A DNA stretch of 64,000 nucleotides from Psychroserpens luteus (GTDB lineage: Bacteria > Bacteroidota > Bacteroidia > Flavobacteriales > Flavobacteriaceae): the NCBI RefSeq assembly GCF_015319355.1, contig NZ_JADILU010000009.1:121901-185900 (forward strand), written 5' to 3'. The position numbers and the translations under genes are program-made. This document shows, one piece after another, positions 28,211 through 37,634 of this stretch. Below the pieces are notes generated by a model, which saw only the letters and a list, made by a program, of their open reading frames with translations, was not told the origin of the DNA and ran no database searches. Position 1 is the stretch's first letter. Every line of letters begins with the position of its first letter.

Positions 28211-29248
28211 ATGAAACAAATAAGTCCAAAAGTTATTCGCCAGATTTTTATTTTACTTTTAATCATTCTCATTGGCAGTATGATTTTTCGTGAAATGTTG
28301 CCTTATTTAAGTGGTGTTTTAGGAGCTATTACATTTTATATTTTACTTCGGAAATATATGAGCAAACTCGTTAAAGAGAAAAAATGGAAACCAGCTTTGG
28401 CTGCCATTACATTAATGTTAGCTTCCTTTTTTGTTGTATTAATACCGTTAACTGGTTTTGCAATTATGCTAGGTAATAAAATAGGTGAAGCTGCTAACAA
28501 TAGTGAGAAAGTCGTTATGGCTTTTAAACAACAAATAAGTCGTATTGAAACTAAAACTCATATGGATTTGAATTCTCAAATAGATACAGAATCTATTACA
28601 TCTTGGCTCACTGAGAGTCTCCAAAACATGGTTGGAAGTACTTTTAATGTCTTTATTGCTATAGGACTCATGTATTTTATGCTTTATTTCATGTTGACTA
28701 ATCGTAAAGAGTTACGCCATTCTTTAAGAGAATTTATTCCAATGAATAATGATAGTCTTAATCAAATTGGGAAAGAGGTTCAAACTATGGTTAAATCTAA
28801 TGCAATAGGTATTCCTTTAGTTGCTTTAGCACAAGGAATTATAGCACTAATTGGCTTTTTAATATTTGGTATTGAAGATCCGTTTTTTTGGTTCGTTATT
28901 GTTACCATTGGTTCTATGATTCCATTTGTAGGAACCTTAATTGGTATCTTACCTGTGTTTGTCTTAACTCTATCTAGCGGACAAGATTTTCAAGCTTGGG
29001 GAATTTTAATTTATGGCTTTGTAGTTGTTGGCTCAACAGATAATCTCATAAGATTATATGTACTTCAAAAATTAGACAATGTTCACCCATTAATCACTTT
29101 AATAGGTGTCATTATTGGTGTGCCTCTATTTGGTTTTATAGGATTAATTTTTGGTCCTTTACTCGTCAGTTTATTTATGGCATTGGTTAAAATCTATAAG
29201 GAAGAATATGGTAAGCAAATTTATGGATTGGATAATGAGCAGTTATAA
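28211..29248 (+). CDS. AI-2E family transporter (YdiK/TqsA-like permease)
   Basis: A 345-residue inner-membrane protein with about eight hydrophobic segments. It has paired N-terminal helices (FILLLIILIGSMIFREMLPY), a helical extramembrane region (about 90-145) and the family's C-terminal core with FGIEDPFFWFVIVTIGSMIP, FVGTLIGILPV, HPLITLIGVIIGVPLFGFIG and IFGPLLVSLFMAL. The family includes AI-2 exporters and Na/H antiporters; the substrate cannot be assigned. Single-gene unit between lysA and a convergent gene. Confidence 0.85.
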   Translation: MKQISPKVIRQIFILLLIILIGSMIFREMLPYLSGVLGAITFYILLRKYMSKLVKEKKWKPALAAITLMLASFFVVLIPLTGFAIMLGNKIGEAANNSEKVVMAFKQQISRIETKTHMDLNSQIDTESITSWLTESLQNMVGSTFNVFIAIGLMYFMLYFMLTNRKELRHSLREFIPMNNDSLNQIGKEVQTMVKSNAIGIPLVALAQGIIALIGFLIFGIEDPFFWFVIVTIGSMIPFVGTLIGILPVFVLTLSSGQDFQAWGILIYGFVVVGSTDNLIRLYVLQKLDNVHPLITLIGVIIGVPLFGFIGLIFGPLLVSLFMALVKIYKEEYGKQIYGLDNEQL

Positions 29249-29299
29249 TTAGATGTTATTGATACTTCTCGTTTACATACTTAATGCCAAATAAACTTC

Positions 29300-30838
29300 T
29301 TAATTTTTAGTAGATTTTAATGGAGAATTCACCCAATATTTATCTAGATCTAAAACATTACTATTTATTTTAGATTTTCTTAGTGACATAATTTTATTTA
29401 CGAATATCAAATTATTTGGCAGCTCCTTATTTTTGAAGACCTCTTGAACAAAGTATTCTCTAAATTGATCTGCATCAATAAAAGATAGCTGATTTAATTT
29501 TCGTCCTGCTACATCAGCTACATTTTTGATTTTAAAATCTATACCTTTCATTGACTTAAAATCTTCAATCTCATCACTAGATAAGTCCTCACCCAATGTA
29601 ATTTTAATTTGTCTTTTAGAAACCAAATCTACTTTATCAATTATTAATCTCTCTTGGTTATATTTTAATTTAAAACGCCTTTTCTTTCCTATAGTTTTTT
29701 CGTCTACATCATTACTAAAGTTAATTAAAAAAGCATTTTCTGCACTATCAAACTCTGAACTATTAATCTTAAAACCATCACCACTTTTTGCTTTAAAGGC
29801 ATTATAAAATGATACGTAATTTAAATACATTTTATCGCCTCTGGGAGCATACTCAACGGTTAAAGAGTAAAATGGCTTTGAGTCATTTATATAGTAACCA
29901 TTGTATTCTAATTTATGAATAGCAAAATCATCATAAGAAATATAAATAACCCCTTCTGCTGTGTTTTTATTACCTGCAACTTCTTCTAATGCATAAAATT
30001 TTATAACGTAAATGGGCTCATCATTTAAGTACGTCTTATCTGTCAACCTGAAAATATGATTATAAATAAAATCATCTTTGAAAACATCTATAAAAGAAAA
30101 TGATTTTTTATCATTATATCTAATTACATTATGAAGGTTTAAAATACATAATTCATTACCACCAAAACCAGTTATTGTAGCTTGTTCTATGAATTTTAAA
30201 TTTTTGTTATCATAAGACTTAGCTAAAGCAGAATCTTGCGGAAACTCTTTATTTTGCTTGAAACTATACAATGCTGCTTGGTTATCTTTATAAAATATTT
30301 TATTGGTATTAAAGCCTGCATCAAACTCTTCCATGATACCTTCATTAAGGTTAAAATAACGCTTATTCAAAACTTGATATTCTCGATAATAACCAATATA
30401 AGAATGTGGATTTCTCGGATAATTTAAGGGGATATTAATTAATGCTTTTTGAACAATATCTCTAGCAGAAATATAATTATTTTTTTTTGCTGTTATTGTT
30501 ACCACTTCAAGCGACTCCATTTTAGGTTTCAACTTTAAAATATTTAATCTACTAACTAATAAGGTTTTAACTTCAACTTCTATAGTTTCGTAACCAATAC
30601 ATGATATTATAATTATGGTATTATCTCTCTTGTACGTCAATGGTAATCTAAAACTCCCATCATCATCAGATATAACTCCAACATTTTGATTTTTAACAGC
30701 CACAGAAGCAAACATAACAGGCTCACCAGTTTCTGTATCTATTATCTTACATAATAACTCTTTACCGTTTTGGGAGATACAGAACAAAGGAAACAAAACA
30801 AAAGAAATTAAAATTATTTTCTCTTTTACAAATTTCAT
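29300..30838 (-). CDS. Carboxypeptidase-like regulatory (CarboxypepD_reg) domain protein
   Basis: A 512-residue secreted or outer-membrane-associated protein. After a signal peptide (about 1-22, ending CISQN) comes a carboxypeptidase-regulatory-like beta domain (about 25-105; GEPVMFASVAVKNQNVGVIS, DDGSFRLPL, ISCIGYETIEVEV). This is the N-terminal extension typical of TonB-dependent receptors, but no receptor plug or barrel follows. The remaining ~400 residues (YIGYYREYQVLNKRYFNLNE, VIKFYALEEVAGN, VEYAPRGDKMYLNYVSFYNA) form a domain common in Bacteroidota and uncharacterised. A soluble periplasmic or outer-membrane role is likely. Confidence 0.78.
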   Translation of the reverse strand: MKFVKEKIILISFVLFPLFCISQNGKELLCKIIDTETGEPVMFASVAVKNQNVGVISDDDGSFRLPLTYKRDNTIIIISCIGYETIEVEVKTLLVSRLNILKLKPKMESLEVVTITAKKNNYISARDIVQKALINIPLNYPRNPHSYIGYYREYQVLNKRYFNLNEGIMEEFDAGFNTNKIFYKDNQAALYSFKQNKEFPQDSALAKSYDNKNLKFIEQATITGFGGNELCILNLHNVIRYNDKKSFSFIDVFKDDFIYNHIFRLTDKTYLNDEPIYVIKFYALEEVAGNKNTAEGVIYISYDDFAIHKLEYNGYYINDSKPFYSLTVEYAPRGDKMYLNYVSFYNAFKAKSGDGFKINSSEFDSAENAFLINFSNDVDEKTIGKKRRFKLKYNQERLIIDKVDLVSKRQIKITLGEDLSSDEIEDFKSMKGIDFKIKNVADVAGRKLNQLSFIDADQFREYFVQEVFKNKELPNNLIFVNKIMSLRKSKINSNVLDLDKYWVNSPLKSTKN

Positions 30839-30903
30839 ACAAAATATAATTTATATAAGAAAAATAAGACATTTTAACTACAACCAAAAATTCTAATAGA
30901 AGT

Positions 30904-31479
30904 TTATTGCTTAACAGTGCCTCTAAAATGATTTACTTTTGAATTGATTGGATTTCCAGAAGTTCTTCGGAAAGATGCCAGCTGTCCACAATGCCAAATA
31001 GCATCTGCAATTGGACCATTAACTTGATTCCAAAACGGAATCTCATTTTCACCAAAAATCATTTTATATTTAGAAATATCATCACTGGTTCTTAAAATAT
31101 CTGCAGCAGTTTTTAAATTGATTAAGGCTTGTTTTCGTTTATCTGGATAAGTCATTTTAGAATTATCCACCTTTCCATTTGATTTATTCAAAGTTGAATT
31201 CACTATTATATAAGACAAATCCAAAATATGATCTATCGTTTCACCAGTAGAACGCACATCTTCATTTGGTTTGTATACTAAATCTTCGCCTGTCAAACCT
31301 TCACTAGACCAATAGAATCTAAAACCTAGAGCATCAACCATACGTGCAGCCATTGTTCCTGCTGTAAATTCTTTAGAATATTCTGGAATTTCATAATACG
31401 GGATGTCTTCATTTTTAGCCTCTTGAGAAAATGTAGAACTTGATATCAGTATTGCGATTATTGAATAGATTTGTTTCAT
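30904..31479 (-). CDS. DinB-family secreted protein
   Basis: A 191-residue protein with a signal peptide (ending SSTFSQ) and a four-helix DinB/YfiT-like metalloprotein fold. His occurs at the places expected for metal ligands: GETIDHILDLSYIIV and the late NGPIADAIWHCGQLASFRR. This is the exported DinB subfamily of Bacteroidota; substrates are unknown (some relatives are thiol transferases). Its start overlaps the stop of the upstream GspG-like gene by 4 bp (ATGA), so the two are translationally coupled. Confidence 0.82.
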   Translation of the reverse strand: MKQIYSIIAILISSSTFSQEAKNEDIPYYEIPEYSKEFTAGTMAARMVDALGFRFYWSSEGLTGEDLVYKPNEDVRSTGETIDHILDLSYIIVNSTLNKSNGKVDNSKMTYPDKRKQALINLKTAADILRTSDDISKYKMIFGENEIPFWNQVNGPIADAIWHCGQLASFRRTSGNPINSKVNHFRGTVKQ

Positions 31480-31952
31480 TTAAATTGAGTTTTGTTCTTT
31501 AATCTAATGTCGTCGTCTGTATTTGGAGTATTATCTTTTCCGAGGGAAAACAAATTATATGTCAAACCATCATCTGATAAAATGTAGCTAAACTCATTAT
31601 TCCAGTTATCTTTTGTAATGCCTTTTAATAGAGGATTATTTCTAATAATAGTTTTTAATTCTAATGGATATGCTCCTATATCTTTCTTCTCTTTTTCTAG
31701 TAAATCAGTTATTTTAAACAGTCGCTTTTCGGTTCTATTATTTTGAATATTAGGGAATTTAAAAATCATGAAAACAGAACCAGAAAATAAGATGACTACC
31801 AAATAAATAACACTCAACTTTTGTGAAGGATACCACATTGTTTTCTTCGGAAGGTTATGCGCCTTCTCGAATTTTCGTCGTTTCCGCTTTTTAAACCAGA
31901 ACTTGATATCAAGATACCACTCTAGTAATTCAGCTAATAATTCAGCAAACAA
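31476..31952 (-). CDS. GspG-like (T2SSG domain) membrane protein
   Basis: A 158-residue protein with a long basic cytoplasmic N-terminus (FWFKKRKRRKFEKAH), one membrane helix (about 48-66; LSVIYLVVILFSGSVFMIF) and a C-terminal domain like the globular part of type II pseudopilin GspG (YPLELKTIIRNNPLLKGITK, DNWNNEFSYILSDDGLTYNL, SLGKDNTPNTDDDI, a Ca-site-like ending). It lacks the prepilin peptidase motif (G-F-T-x-x-E), so it is not a true pilin. Translationally coupled to the DinB gene (4-bp overlap). Confidence 0.7.
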   Translation of the reverse strand: MFAELLAELLEWYLDIKFWFKKRKRRKFEKAHNLPKKTMWYPSQKLSVIYLVVILFSGSVFMIFKFPNIQNNRTEKRLFKITDLLEKEKKDIGAYPLELKTIIRNNPLLKGITKDNWNNEFSYILSDDGLTYNLFSLGKDNTPNTDDDIRLKNKTQFK

Positions 31953-31969
31953 ATATTATAAATTTAATA

Positions 31970-33373
31970 TTAATCTCTAAGTTCAACCTCATTAGAAATG
32001 GTCTCTGTTCCATAGGTATCCATGAGATAAACCAAAGCAGTCATAGATGCAGCTCCTAATTCTAATTCTCTTTTATTTACATGTTCAAAAGTATCATTTG
32101 CTGCATGATGATGGTCAAAATAACGTTGAGAGTCTGGACGCAAACCTGCTAAAACAATATTATCATCTTTTAAAGGTCCAATATCTGCTCCACTGTAACC
32201 TGCTTCAAAAGAATGAATCAAGTAAGGTTTGAATAAAGACCTCCAACTTTGAATTTTGGCTAACATCGCTTCACTACATTGAAAACTAAAACCTCTAGGT
32301 GAAAATCCGCCAGAATCACTCTCTAAAGCAAATACATGCTTTTCATTTTTTGATTTTGCGACCTCAGCATATTTTTTTCCACCACGCAATCCGTTTTCTT
32401 CATTCATAAACAACACAGCTCTAATGGTTCGCTTAGGACGAATCCCACTTTCTTTTAACAAACGTAACACATCCATAGATTGTACAACTCCTGCTCCATC
32501 ATCATGAGAACCATCACCTAAGTCCCAAGAATCTAAATGACCACCTACAACAATAATTTCATTAGGAAATTCACTACCTGTGATTTCACCAATAACGTTG
32601 TAAGATTGCACATCTGCAAGTTGTTTACAATTCTGACTGAAAAAGAAATTAAGGTTTTTATTTAGTGCTATCATTCCGCTTAATAATTCAGCATCATTAG
32701 TACTAATTGCAGCCGACGGAATGCGTTTACTGTTTGGTAAATCACCATAACCCATGCTTCCTGTATGTGGATAATCATCCAATCGTAAATTTAAAGATCT
32801 AACGATTGTTCCTACAGCTCCATATTTTGCAGCTTCTGCAGCTCCAGCATAACGCTCAACAGAACAGCCACCATAAGCTTCAAAAGTATTTATTAAATCT
32901 GCTTGCATTGGTCTATTGATAAAAACAATTTTACCTTTAATTTTGTCTTCACCCAAAGCTTTTAATTCTGTATAACTTCCTACTTCAATAATTTTAGCTT
33001 TTATACCTCCAGTTGGTGTTGCCACAGAACCACCTAAAGCACAAATATTTACATTTGTAGTAACGCCTGGAGATGTTTCAAAGTATGCAAACTCTGGAGC
33101 TCCTCTAACCCAACGAGGCACCATAACAGGTTGCAACCAGACTTTATCAAGACCTAATTTCTCTAATTCTTCTTTGGTGTATTGAACCGCTTTTTCGGCA
33201 TTTAATGAGCCAGAGAGTCGTCCGCCAATTTGATTAGACAAATGATCTAACCATTGGTAACTCATTCCGTTTGTTAAAGAATTAGAATAGATTTTTTTAA
33301 GATTTTCTGCATCTGTTTGTGCTGAAAATTGAACCGTTGTAAAAAGAAATACAACAATAAGTATGTGCTTCAT
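31970..33373 (-). CDS. M28-family secreted aminopeptidase
   Basis: I start at the ATG at 33373, which gives a clean signal peptide (MKHILIVVFLFTTVQFSAQ); an upstream in-frame ATG adds 15 residues before it. The 467-residue protein has a PA-domain insert (KIKGKIVFINRPM, AAKYGAVGTIVRS) inside an M28 zinc-peptidase fold. Metal ligands and catalytic residues are visible in VGGHLDSWDLGDGSHDDGAG and MNEENGLRGGKKYA, then LESDSGGFSPRGF and the late His of FDHHHAANDTFEHV. It should remove amino acids from peptide N-termini in the periplasm or outside. The GspG-like and DinB genes follow. Confidence 0.92.
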   Translation of the reverse strand: MKHILIVVFLFTTVQFSAQTDAENLKKIYSNSLTNGMSYQWLDHLSNQIGGRLSGSLNAEKAVQYTKEELEKLGLDKVWLQPVMVPRWVRGAPEFAYFETSPGVTTNVNICALGGSVATPTGGIKAKIIEVGSYTELKALGEDKIKGKIVFINRPMQADLINTFEAYGGCSVERYAGAAEAAKYGAVGTIVRSLNLRLDDYPHTGSMGYGDLPNSKRIPSAAISTNDAELLSGMIALNKNLNFFFSQNCKQLADVQSYNVIGEITGSEFPNEIIVVGGHLDSWDLGDGSHDDGAGVVQSMDVLRLLKESGIRPKRTIRAVLFMNEENGLRGGKKYAEVAKSKNEKHVFALESDSGGFSPRGFSFQCSEAMLAKIQSWRSLFKPYLIHSFEAGYSGADIGPLKDDNIVLAGLRPDSQRYFDHHHAANDTFEHVNKRELELGAASMTALVYLMDTYGTETISNEVELRD

Positions 33374-33450
33374 GAGACCTTTTTTTTCATTGAAGCTTAA
33401 AGATAGCATTTTATACAAGTAACAATTAAAAAGAAAACTTAAAAAATGGA

Positions 33451-34332
33451 TTACTCGTTTTCTAATTCTTTGATATACTCGTCTAGATTAGCTTTTACTT
33501 TAGCATCTAATTCTGGTTCAACAATATCTTTATACTGAACTAGTGTATCATGCAAAATTTTAGCAACGATAAATCGTGCAGTAGGTTTATCATCTGCAGG
33601 AATTGTATACCAAGGTGCATGGTCTTTAGACGTTCTATTTATGGCATCATTATAGCACGCTTGATAATCATCCCAAAGTTTTCGTTCTTCAATATCTCCA
33701 GGTGAGAATTTCCAGTTTTTTTCAGGTTTGTGTAAACGTCTTAACAATCTGTTTTTTTGTTCTTCTTTTGAGAGATGCAAGAAGAATTTAAAAATGATGG
33801 TTCCATTGTCTGCAATATGTTTTTCAAAATTATTGATTTGTTCAAAACGTTTATCCCAAAAGGCTTCATCAACATCTGATACAGAATTGACATCTGGTAA
33901 GTTTTCTCCCAAGATATATTCTGGATGCACACGAGTTACCAATACATTTTCATAATGTGTTCTATTAAAAACACCAAATTTTCCGCGAGCAGGAAGTGCA
34001 ATATAATGACGCCATAGATAATCGTGTTTGCGCTCTAATTCCGTAGGAACTTTAAAGCTATGCACCACAACACCTCTTGCATTAAGATCTTTAAACACTT
34101 CTCGAATCATACTATCTTTCCCAGCAGTATCCATGCCTTGAATACAGATAAGAACTGCATATTTACCATGAGCATACATCCTGTTTTGGATTTTAGCCAA
34201 ATCCTCACAAACGTCTTCTAGTTCGTTTTCGATAGTATCCTTATCAGCATCTAGATCAAAGGTTGTTGAAATATTTTTCAACTGAATTGGAGTTGTAATT
34301 TTAAATTTGTTTGTATTGATATTGTTTTTCAT
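33451..34332 (-). CDS. PPK2-family polyphosphate:nucleotide phosphotransferase
   Basis: A 293-residue cytosolic kinase of the PPK2 family, which moves phosphate between polyphosphate and nucleotides. Motifs: Walker A AVLICIQGMDTAGKDSMIRE, the lid and polyphosphate-binding basic residues KVPTELERKHDYLWRHYIAL and GKFGVFNRTHYENVLVTRVH, Walker B-like TIIFKFFLHLSKEEQKNRLL and APWYTIPADDKPTARFIVAK. Length and motifs fit the short single-domain class used for ADP/AMP phosphorylation. Monocistronic in appearance. Confidence 0.93.
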   Translation of the reverse strand: MKNNINTNKFKITTPIQLKNISTTFDLDADKDTIENELEDVCEDLAKIQNRMYAHGKYAVLICIQGMDTAGKDSMIREVFKDLNARGVVVHSFKVPTELERKHDYLWRHYIALPARGKFGVFNRTHYENVLVTRVHPEYILGENLPDVNSVSDVDEAFWDKRFEQINNFEKHIADNGTIIFKFFLHLSKEEQKNRLLRRLHKPEKNWKFSPGDIEERKLWDDYQACYNDAINRTSKDHAPWYTIPADDKPTARFIVAKILHDTLVQYKDIVEPELDAKVKANLDEYIKELENE

Positions 34333-34363
34333 AAGACAGTTCTTAAATTATCAGATTTCAGAA

Positions 34364-34684
34364 TTAAAAATACATATATAAAGGAGTGAATGCCAATATC
34401 ATGACAAAAATTGCTAAACATAATGCTACTACAGACCAACTTTTAATGATTTTATAAGCCTTTAAACCTAATAAAAAACTTATTAAACCAATAGATGCAA
34501 AAGCTAATTTGTAAATCGAATTAACCGTAAATAGTTTTGGAGATGGATCTATAGATTCTTTTGATAATTGTTCAATATAGAGCTCAGACAGTGACTGATT
34601 ACATACAACAATGATAACGAGTGCCAAGACAGCCAAAATTATGGATGCTACCGCATATTTCAAAATCTCATTATTTAGATGCAA
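34364..34684 (-). CDS. Small three-helix membrane protein
   Basis: A 106-residue protein with three predicted membrane helices (about 8-28, 55-75 and 84-104) and an extracytoplasmic loop (SELYIEQLSKESIDPSPKLF). Its start lies inside the last codons of the sigma-54 regulator gene (14-bp overlap), so they are probably translated together. I do not recognise the family. Confidence 0.65.
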   Translation of the reverse strand: MHLNNEILKYAVASIILAVLALVIIVVCNQSLSELYIEQLSKESIDPSPKLFTVNSIYKLAFASIGLISFLLGLKAYKIIKSWSVVALCLAIFVMILAFTPLYMYF

Positions 34685-35834
34685 ACAATTTCACATCATT
34701 CTCACTAACTTCTTTCTCTCCCAAAATAATTAAACGTTCAATAACATTTCGTAATTCACGAATATTTCCAGTCCAATCATACTCCTGAAGTAATTTTATA
34801 GCTTTAGAAGAAAATTCCTTTTTAGCTGTTCCTTGTTCTTCGGAAATTTTAGTTGAAAAATGATTAATCAACAACGGAATATCATCACGTCTATCATTTA
34901 AAGCTGGTACTTTAATTAAAATAACTGCTAGTCTATGGTATAAATCTTCTCTAAAACGACCTTCGGCAATTTCTGTTTTTAAGTTCTTATTGGTAGCTGC
35001 TACAACGCGAACATCTACTTTAATATCTTTATCGTTACCAACACGTTGAATTCTACTTTCTTGCAAAGCTCTCAATACTTTAGCTTGAGCAGATAAACTC
35101 ATGTCTCCAATTTCATCTAGAAAAATTGTACCACCATTTGCAGCTTCAAACTTTCCTGCTCTGTCTTTTACAGCACTTGTAAAAGCACCTTTAACATGAC
35201 CGAATAACTCACTTTCAATTAACTCAGATGGTATTGCAGCACAATTCACTTCAATTAACGGTCCTTTAGAGCGATCACTTTTTTGGTGTAACCAATGTGC
35301 CACGAGTTCTTTTCCTGTACCATTTGGTCCAGTAATTAAAACTCTTGCATCTGTGGCTGCTACTTTTTCAATCATGTCTTTAATATGAGAAATGGCATCA
35401 CTCTCACCAATCATCTCATATTTTTTGCTCACTTTCTTTTTGAGCATTTTATTCTCTACGACTAAAACTTTAGTATCTAATGCTATTCTAACTGTGTTAA
35501 GTAATCTATTTAAATCCGGTGGCTTTGAAATGTAATCAAAAGCACCTAAACGCATTGTGTTCACTGCTGTGTCCAAATCACCATGACCTGAAATCATAAC
35601 CATAGGTATTTCTGGTTTGATTTTTTTAACTGCTTCTAAAACTTCAACACCATCCATTTTTGGCATTTTGATATCGCAAAGCACTAAATCAAAATCTTCC
35701 TTTTTAATTTTTTCTATTCCTACAAGTCCATCTTCTGCTTCATCTACTTGATAGGTATCATTTTCTTCGGAAAGAATTTTAACCAATACTCTTCTTATTG
35801 ATGCTTCGTCTTCTATTACTAATATCTTCGCCAT
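34671..35834 (-). CDS. Sigma-54-type response regulator without DNA-binding domain
   Basis: A 387-residue NtrC-like protein. A receiver domain (about 1-120; IEDEASIRRVL, phospho-Asp in LVLCDIKMPKMDG) is followed by a complete AAA+ domain (about 140-365; Walker A TGPNGTGKE, Walker B GGTIFLDEIGDMS, R-finger region FREDLYHRLAVI). The sigma-54 contact loop reads GAFTSA instead of the canonical GAFTGA. The protein ends about 25 residues after NIRELRNVIERL, with no Fis-type helix-turn-helix. Such two-domain forms act in solution or through partners. It is followed by a small membrane protein with overlapping coding. Confidence 0.9.
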   Translation of the reverse strand: MAKILVIEDEASIRRVLVKILSEENDTYQVDEAEDGLVGIEKIKKEDFDLVLCDIKMPKMDGVEVLEAVKKIKPEIPMVMISGHGDLDTAVNTMRLGAFDYISKPPDLNRLLNTVRIALDTKVLVVENKMLKKKVSKKYEMIGESDAISHIKDMIEKVAATDARVLITGPNGTGKELVAHWLHQKSDRSKGPLIEVNCAAIPSELIESELFGHVKGAFTSAVKDRAGKFEAANGGTIFLDEIGDMSLSAQAKVLRALQESRIQRVGNDKDIKVDVRVVAATNKNLKTEIAEGRFREDLYHRLAVILIKVPALNDRRDDIPLLINHFSTKISEEQGTAKKEFSSKAIKLLQEYDWTGNIRELRNVIERLIILGEKEVSENDVKLFASK

Positions 35835-35836
35835 TT

Positions 35837-36721
35837 TTATATTTTAAATTTTATACCTGTTCTTAAATAAAACGCGTTTACATCGTCTAATTTAAAAACT
35901 TCATCTCTATTTTCATCACGCAACACATTATTTAATCTAAATGTATAACCTGTATACATGTATGCTACTAAATGTTTAGTAAAACAATATTCGTACCCAA
36001 GTCCTCCAATTACAACAGATAAAGAAATATTATCTACTTCTTTTCCGTTAATCTCCTGAGGTCTTTGTAGATGTGCAAAATATCCATCTAAACTTACAAA
36101 GGTTTGTAGCATGCTACTTTCAGTAAAAAAATACTTTAAATTAGATTTTGGAACACCTGCACTAAATGACCATTTCTCATTAACTCGTCTGTAATAACTC
36201 ACAAACGGTAAAGGGAAAGGAATACCTGTAGTTGCATTATAAGTCAATCCTAAAATTAACCGATAAGGACGTTTTGCTGTGGAATCCTTTGTTCTATCAT
36301 TAATAGCAAAAGCACCTCCATTTATAAAAAAATCATCTGAAGTAATTTTGGAAGTCAATGTAGAAGCTATTCTAGGATTGAATTTAAAACCTAGTCGCCA
36401 TTTTTCACTGGTTTTAAATGTATAACCTACATTTAAATCTATGATATTTATGGTCTCAAAAAGCGATGTATCAAAAGCATATTCATCTTCTAAATTTAAT
36501 ATGACGCGGTTATACTCTGCACCAATTATGAGATAACAATCCTTAGTAGTTTCGATTGGGAAATTTACTAATGCTCTTAATCTGGTATATTGATCTTCTG
36601 AGTTACTCTTTGGTATAAATGAATATTCTAATCGAGCTAAATCTGTAAGTTGTGCATTTGTGAATTGTGACATAAAACACAACAAAACAATACAAAAACA
36701 TTTACCAGATTTAATAATCAT
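35837..36721 (-). CDS. Outer-membrane beta-barrel protein (DUF6268-like)
   Basis: I use the ATG at 36721, which gives a good signal peptide (MIIKSGKCFCIVLLCFMSQF, cleaved after TNAQ); a longer frame reaching 36847 would overlap the MscS gene and lacks an export signal at the start. The 294-residue product has alternating beta strands through the whole length (RLEYSFIPKSNSEDQYTRLR, LDLNVGYTFKTSEKWRLGF, RLILGLTYNATTGIPFPLPF, YLRTGIKFKI at the end), typical of a Bacteroidota outer-membrane barrel. It is 2 bp before the sigma-54 regulator gene, so they are probably co-transcribed. Confidence 0.75.
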   Translation of the reverse strand: MIIKSGKCFCIVLLCFMSQFTNAQLTDLARLEYSFIPKSNSEDQYTRLRALVNFPIETTKDCYLIIGAEYNRVILNLEDEYAFDTSLFETINIIDLNVGYTFKTSEKWRLGFKFNPRIASTLTSKITSDDFFINGGAFAINDRTKDSTAKRPYRLILGLTYNATTGIPFPLPFVSYYRRVNEKWSFSAGVPKSNLKYFFTESSMLQTFVSLDGYFAHLQRPQEINGKEVDNISLSVVIGGLGYEYCFTKHLVAYMYTGYTFRLNNVLRDENRDEVFKLDDVNAFYLRTGIKFKI

Positions 36722-36749
36722 ATTTCTTTTTATTACTCGTTTTAAACTT

Positions 36750-37634
36750 TTATTTAGGCTTTTGAATGATATGAATATCTCTTTGAGGAAAAGGAATTGA
36801 AACATTATTTTCTCTAAATAACTTATCAATCTCAAAACGTATATCACTCTTAGGAAATTGTGCTTTAAAACTATCGGCTAGTGTAAATACTAATTTAAAA
36901 TCTAAAGAACTATCTCCAAAATTTGTAAAAACTACTGTTGGCTCTGGAGAGCTTATCACATCTGGATGTGTTCTTGCTGCTTGTAATAACAACTTTTTAA
37001 CTAATTGCACATCGCTACCATAAGCAACTCCAACTTCAACGTTTTCTCTTGTAGTGGTTCCGTTTTGTGTCCAATTATATAGACTATTCTCTAAATACAA
37101 ATGATTAGGGATTACCAATACTTTATTATCTATGGTTACTGCTCTTGTAGTTCTTAATTTAATTTCTTCTACACGACCCACTTTACCATCAATCTCAATA
37201 ATATCTCCAACATGAACAGTTTGATCTACCAAAATAAAGACACCAGAAATAATATCTTGAAATAACGTCTGTAAGGCTAAACCAATACCAATTAATAAGG
37301 CAGCAGAAGCAGCAAAAACAGCGGTTATATTAATACCTACTGTATTTAGAGTAACTAACAAAATCACTAGATATATTAGCCATCTAAAATACCCAAAAAC
37401 GACATTAAATTTACCTTTATCGTCTGGCGGTAAATTTCTTGTAATAATTCTCAAAACGAGTCTAAGAATTAAAGTGGTTATAAAAATTACTGTAATAACA
37501 ATGAGTACATCAAAAATGGAGATGCTAATATCATTTCCAAAATCAACATGTTGACCCATGAATTCTTTAATGTTTCCCCAAGCAGAACTCTCTATAATTG
37601 TTTCTTCTATTTTGGATAGATCTTGAATCATCAT
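36750..37634 (-). CDS. MscS-family mechanosensitive channel
   Basis: A 294-residue small-conductance channel that opens under membrane tension to release solutes. Three helices (about 27-48, 65-85 and 92-112) end in the pore helix (AVFAASAALLIGIGLALQTL), followed by the MscS beta domain (FILVDQTVHVGDIIEIDGK, VEEIKLRTTRAVTIDNKVLV, IPNHLYLENSLYNW) and the C-terminal ab domain ending SIPFPQRDIHIIQKPK. The start overlaps the stop of the ABC permease gene, so it is likely in the same operon. Confidence 0.93.
   Translation of the reverse strand: MMIQDLSKIEETIIESSAWGNIKEFMGQHVDFGNDISISIFDVLIVITVIFITTLILRLVLRIITRNLPPDDKGKFNVVFGYFRWLIYLVILLVTLNTVGINITAVFAASAALLIGIGLALQTLFQDIISGVFILVDQTVHVGDIIEIDGKVGRVEEIKLRTTRAVTIDNKVLVIPNHLYLENSLYNWTQNGTTTRENVEVGVAYGSDVQLVKKLLLQAARTHPDVISSPEPTVVFTNFGDSSLDFKLVFTLADSFKAQFPKSDIRFEIDKLFRENNVSIPFPQRDIHIIQKPK

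Noticed and set aside
36722-36847. Longer N-terminus of the beta-barrel protein
   Set aside because: It overlaps the MscS gene and puts 42 residues in front of a clear signal peptide.
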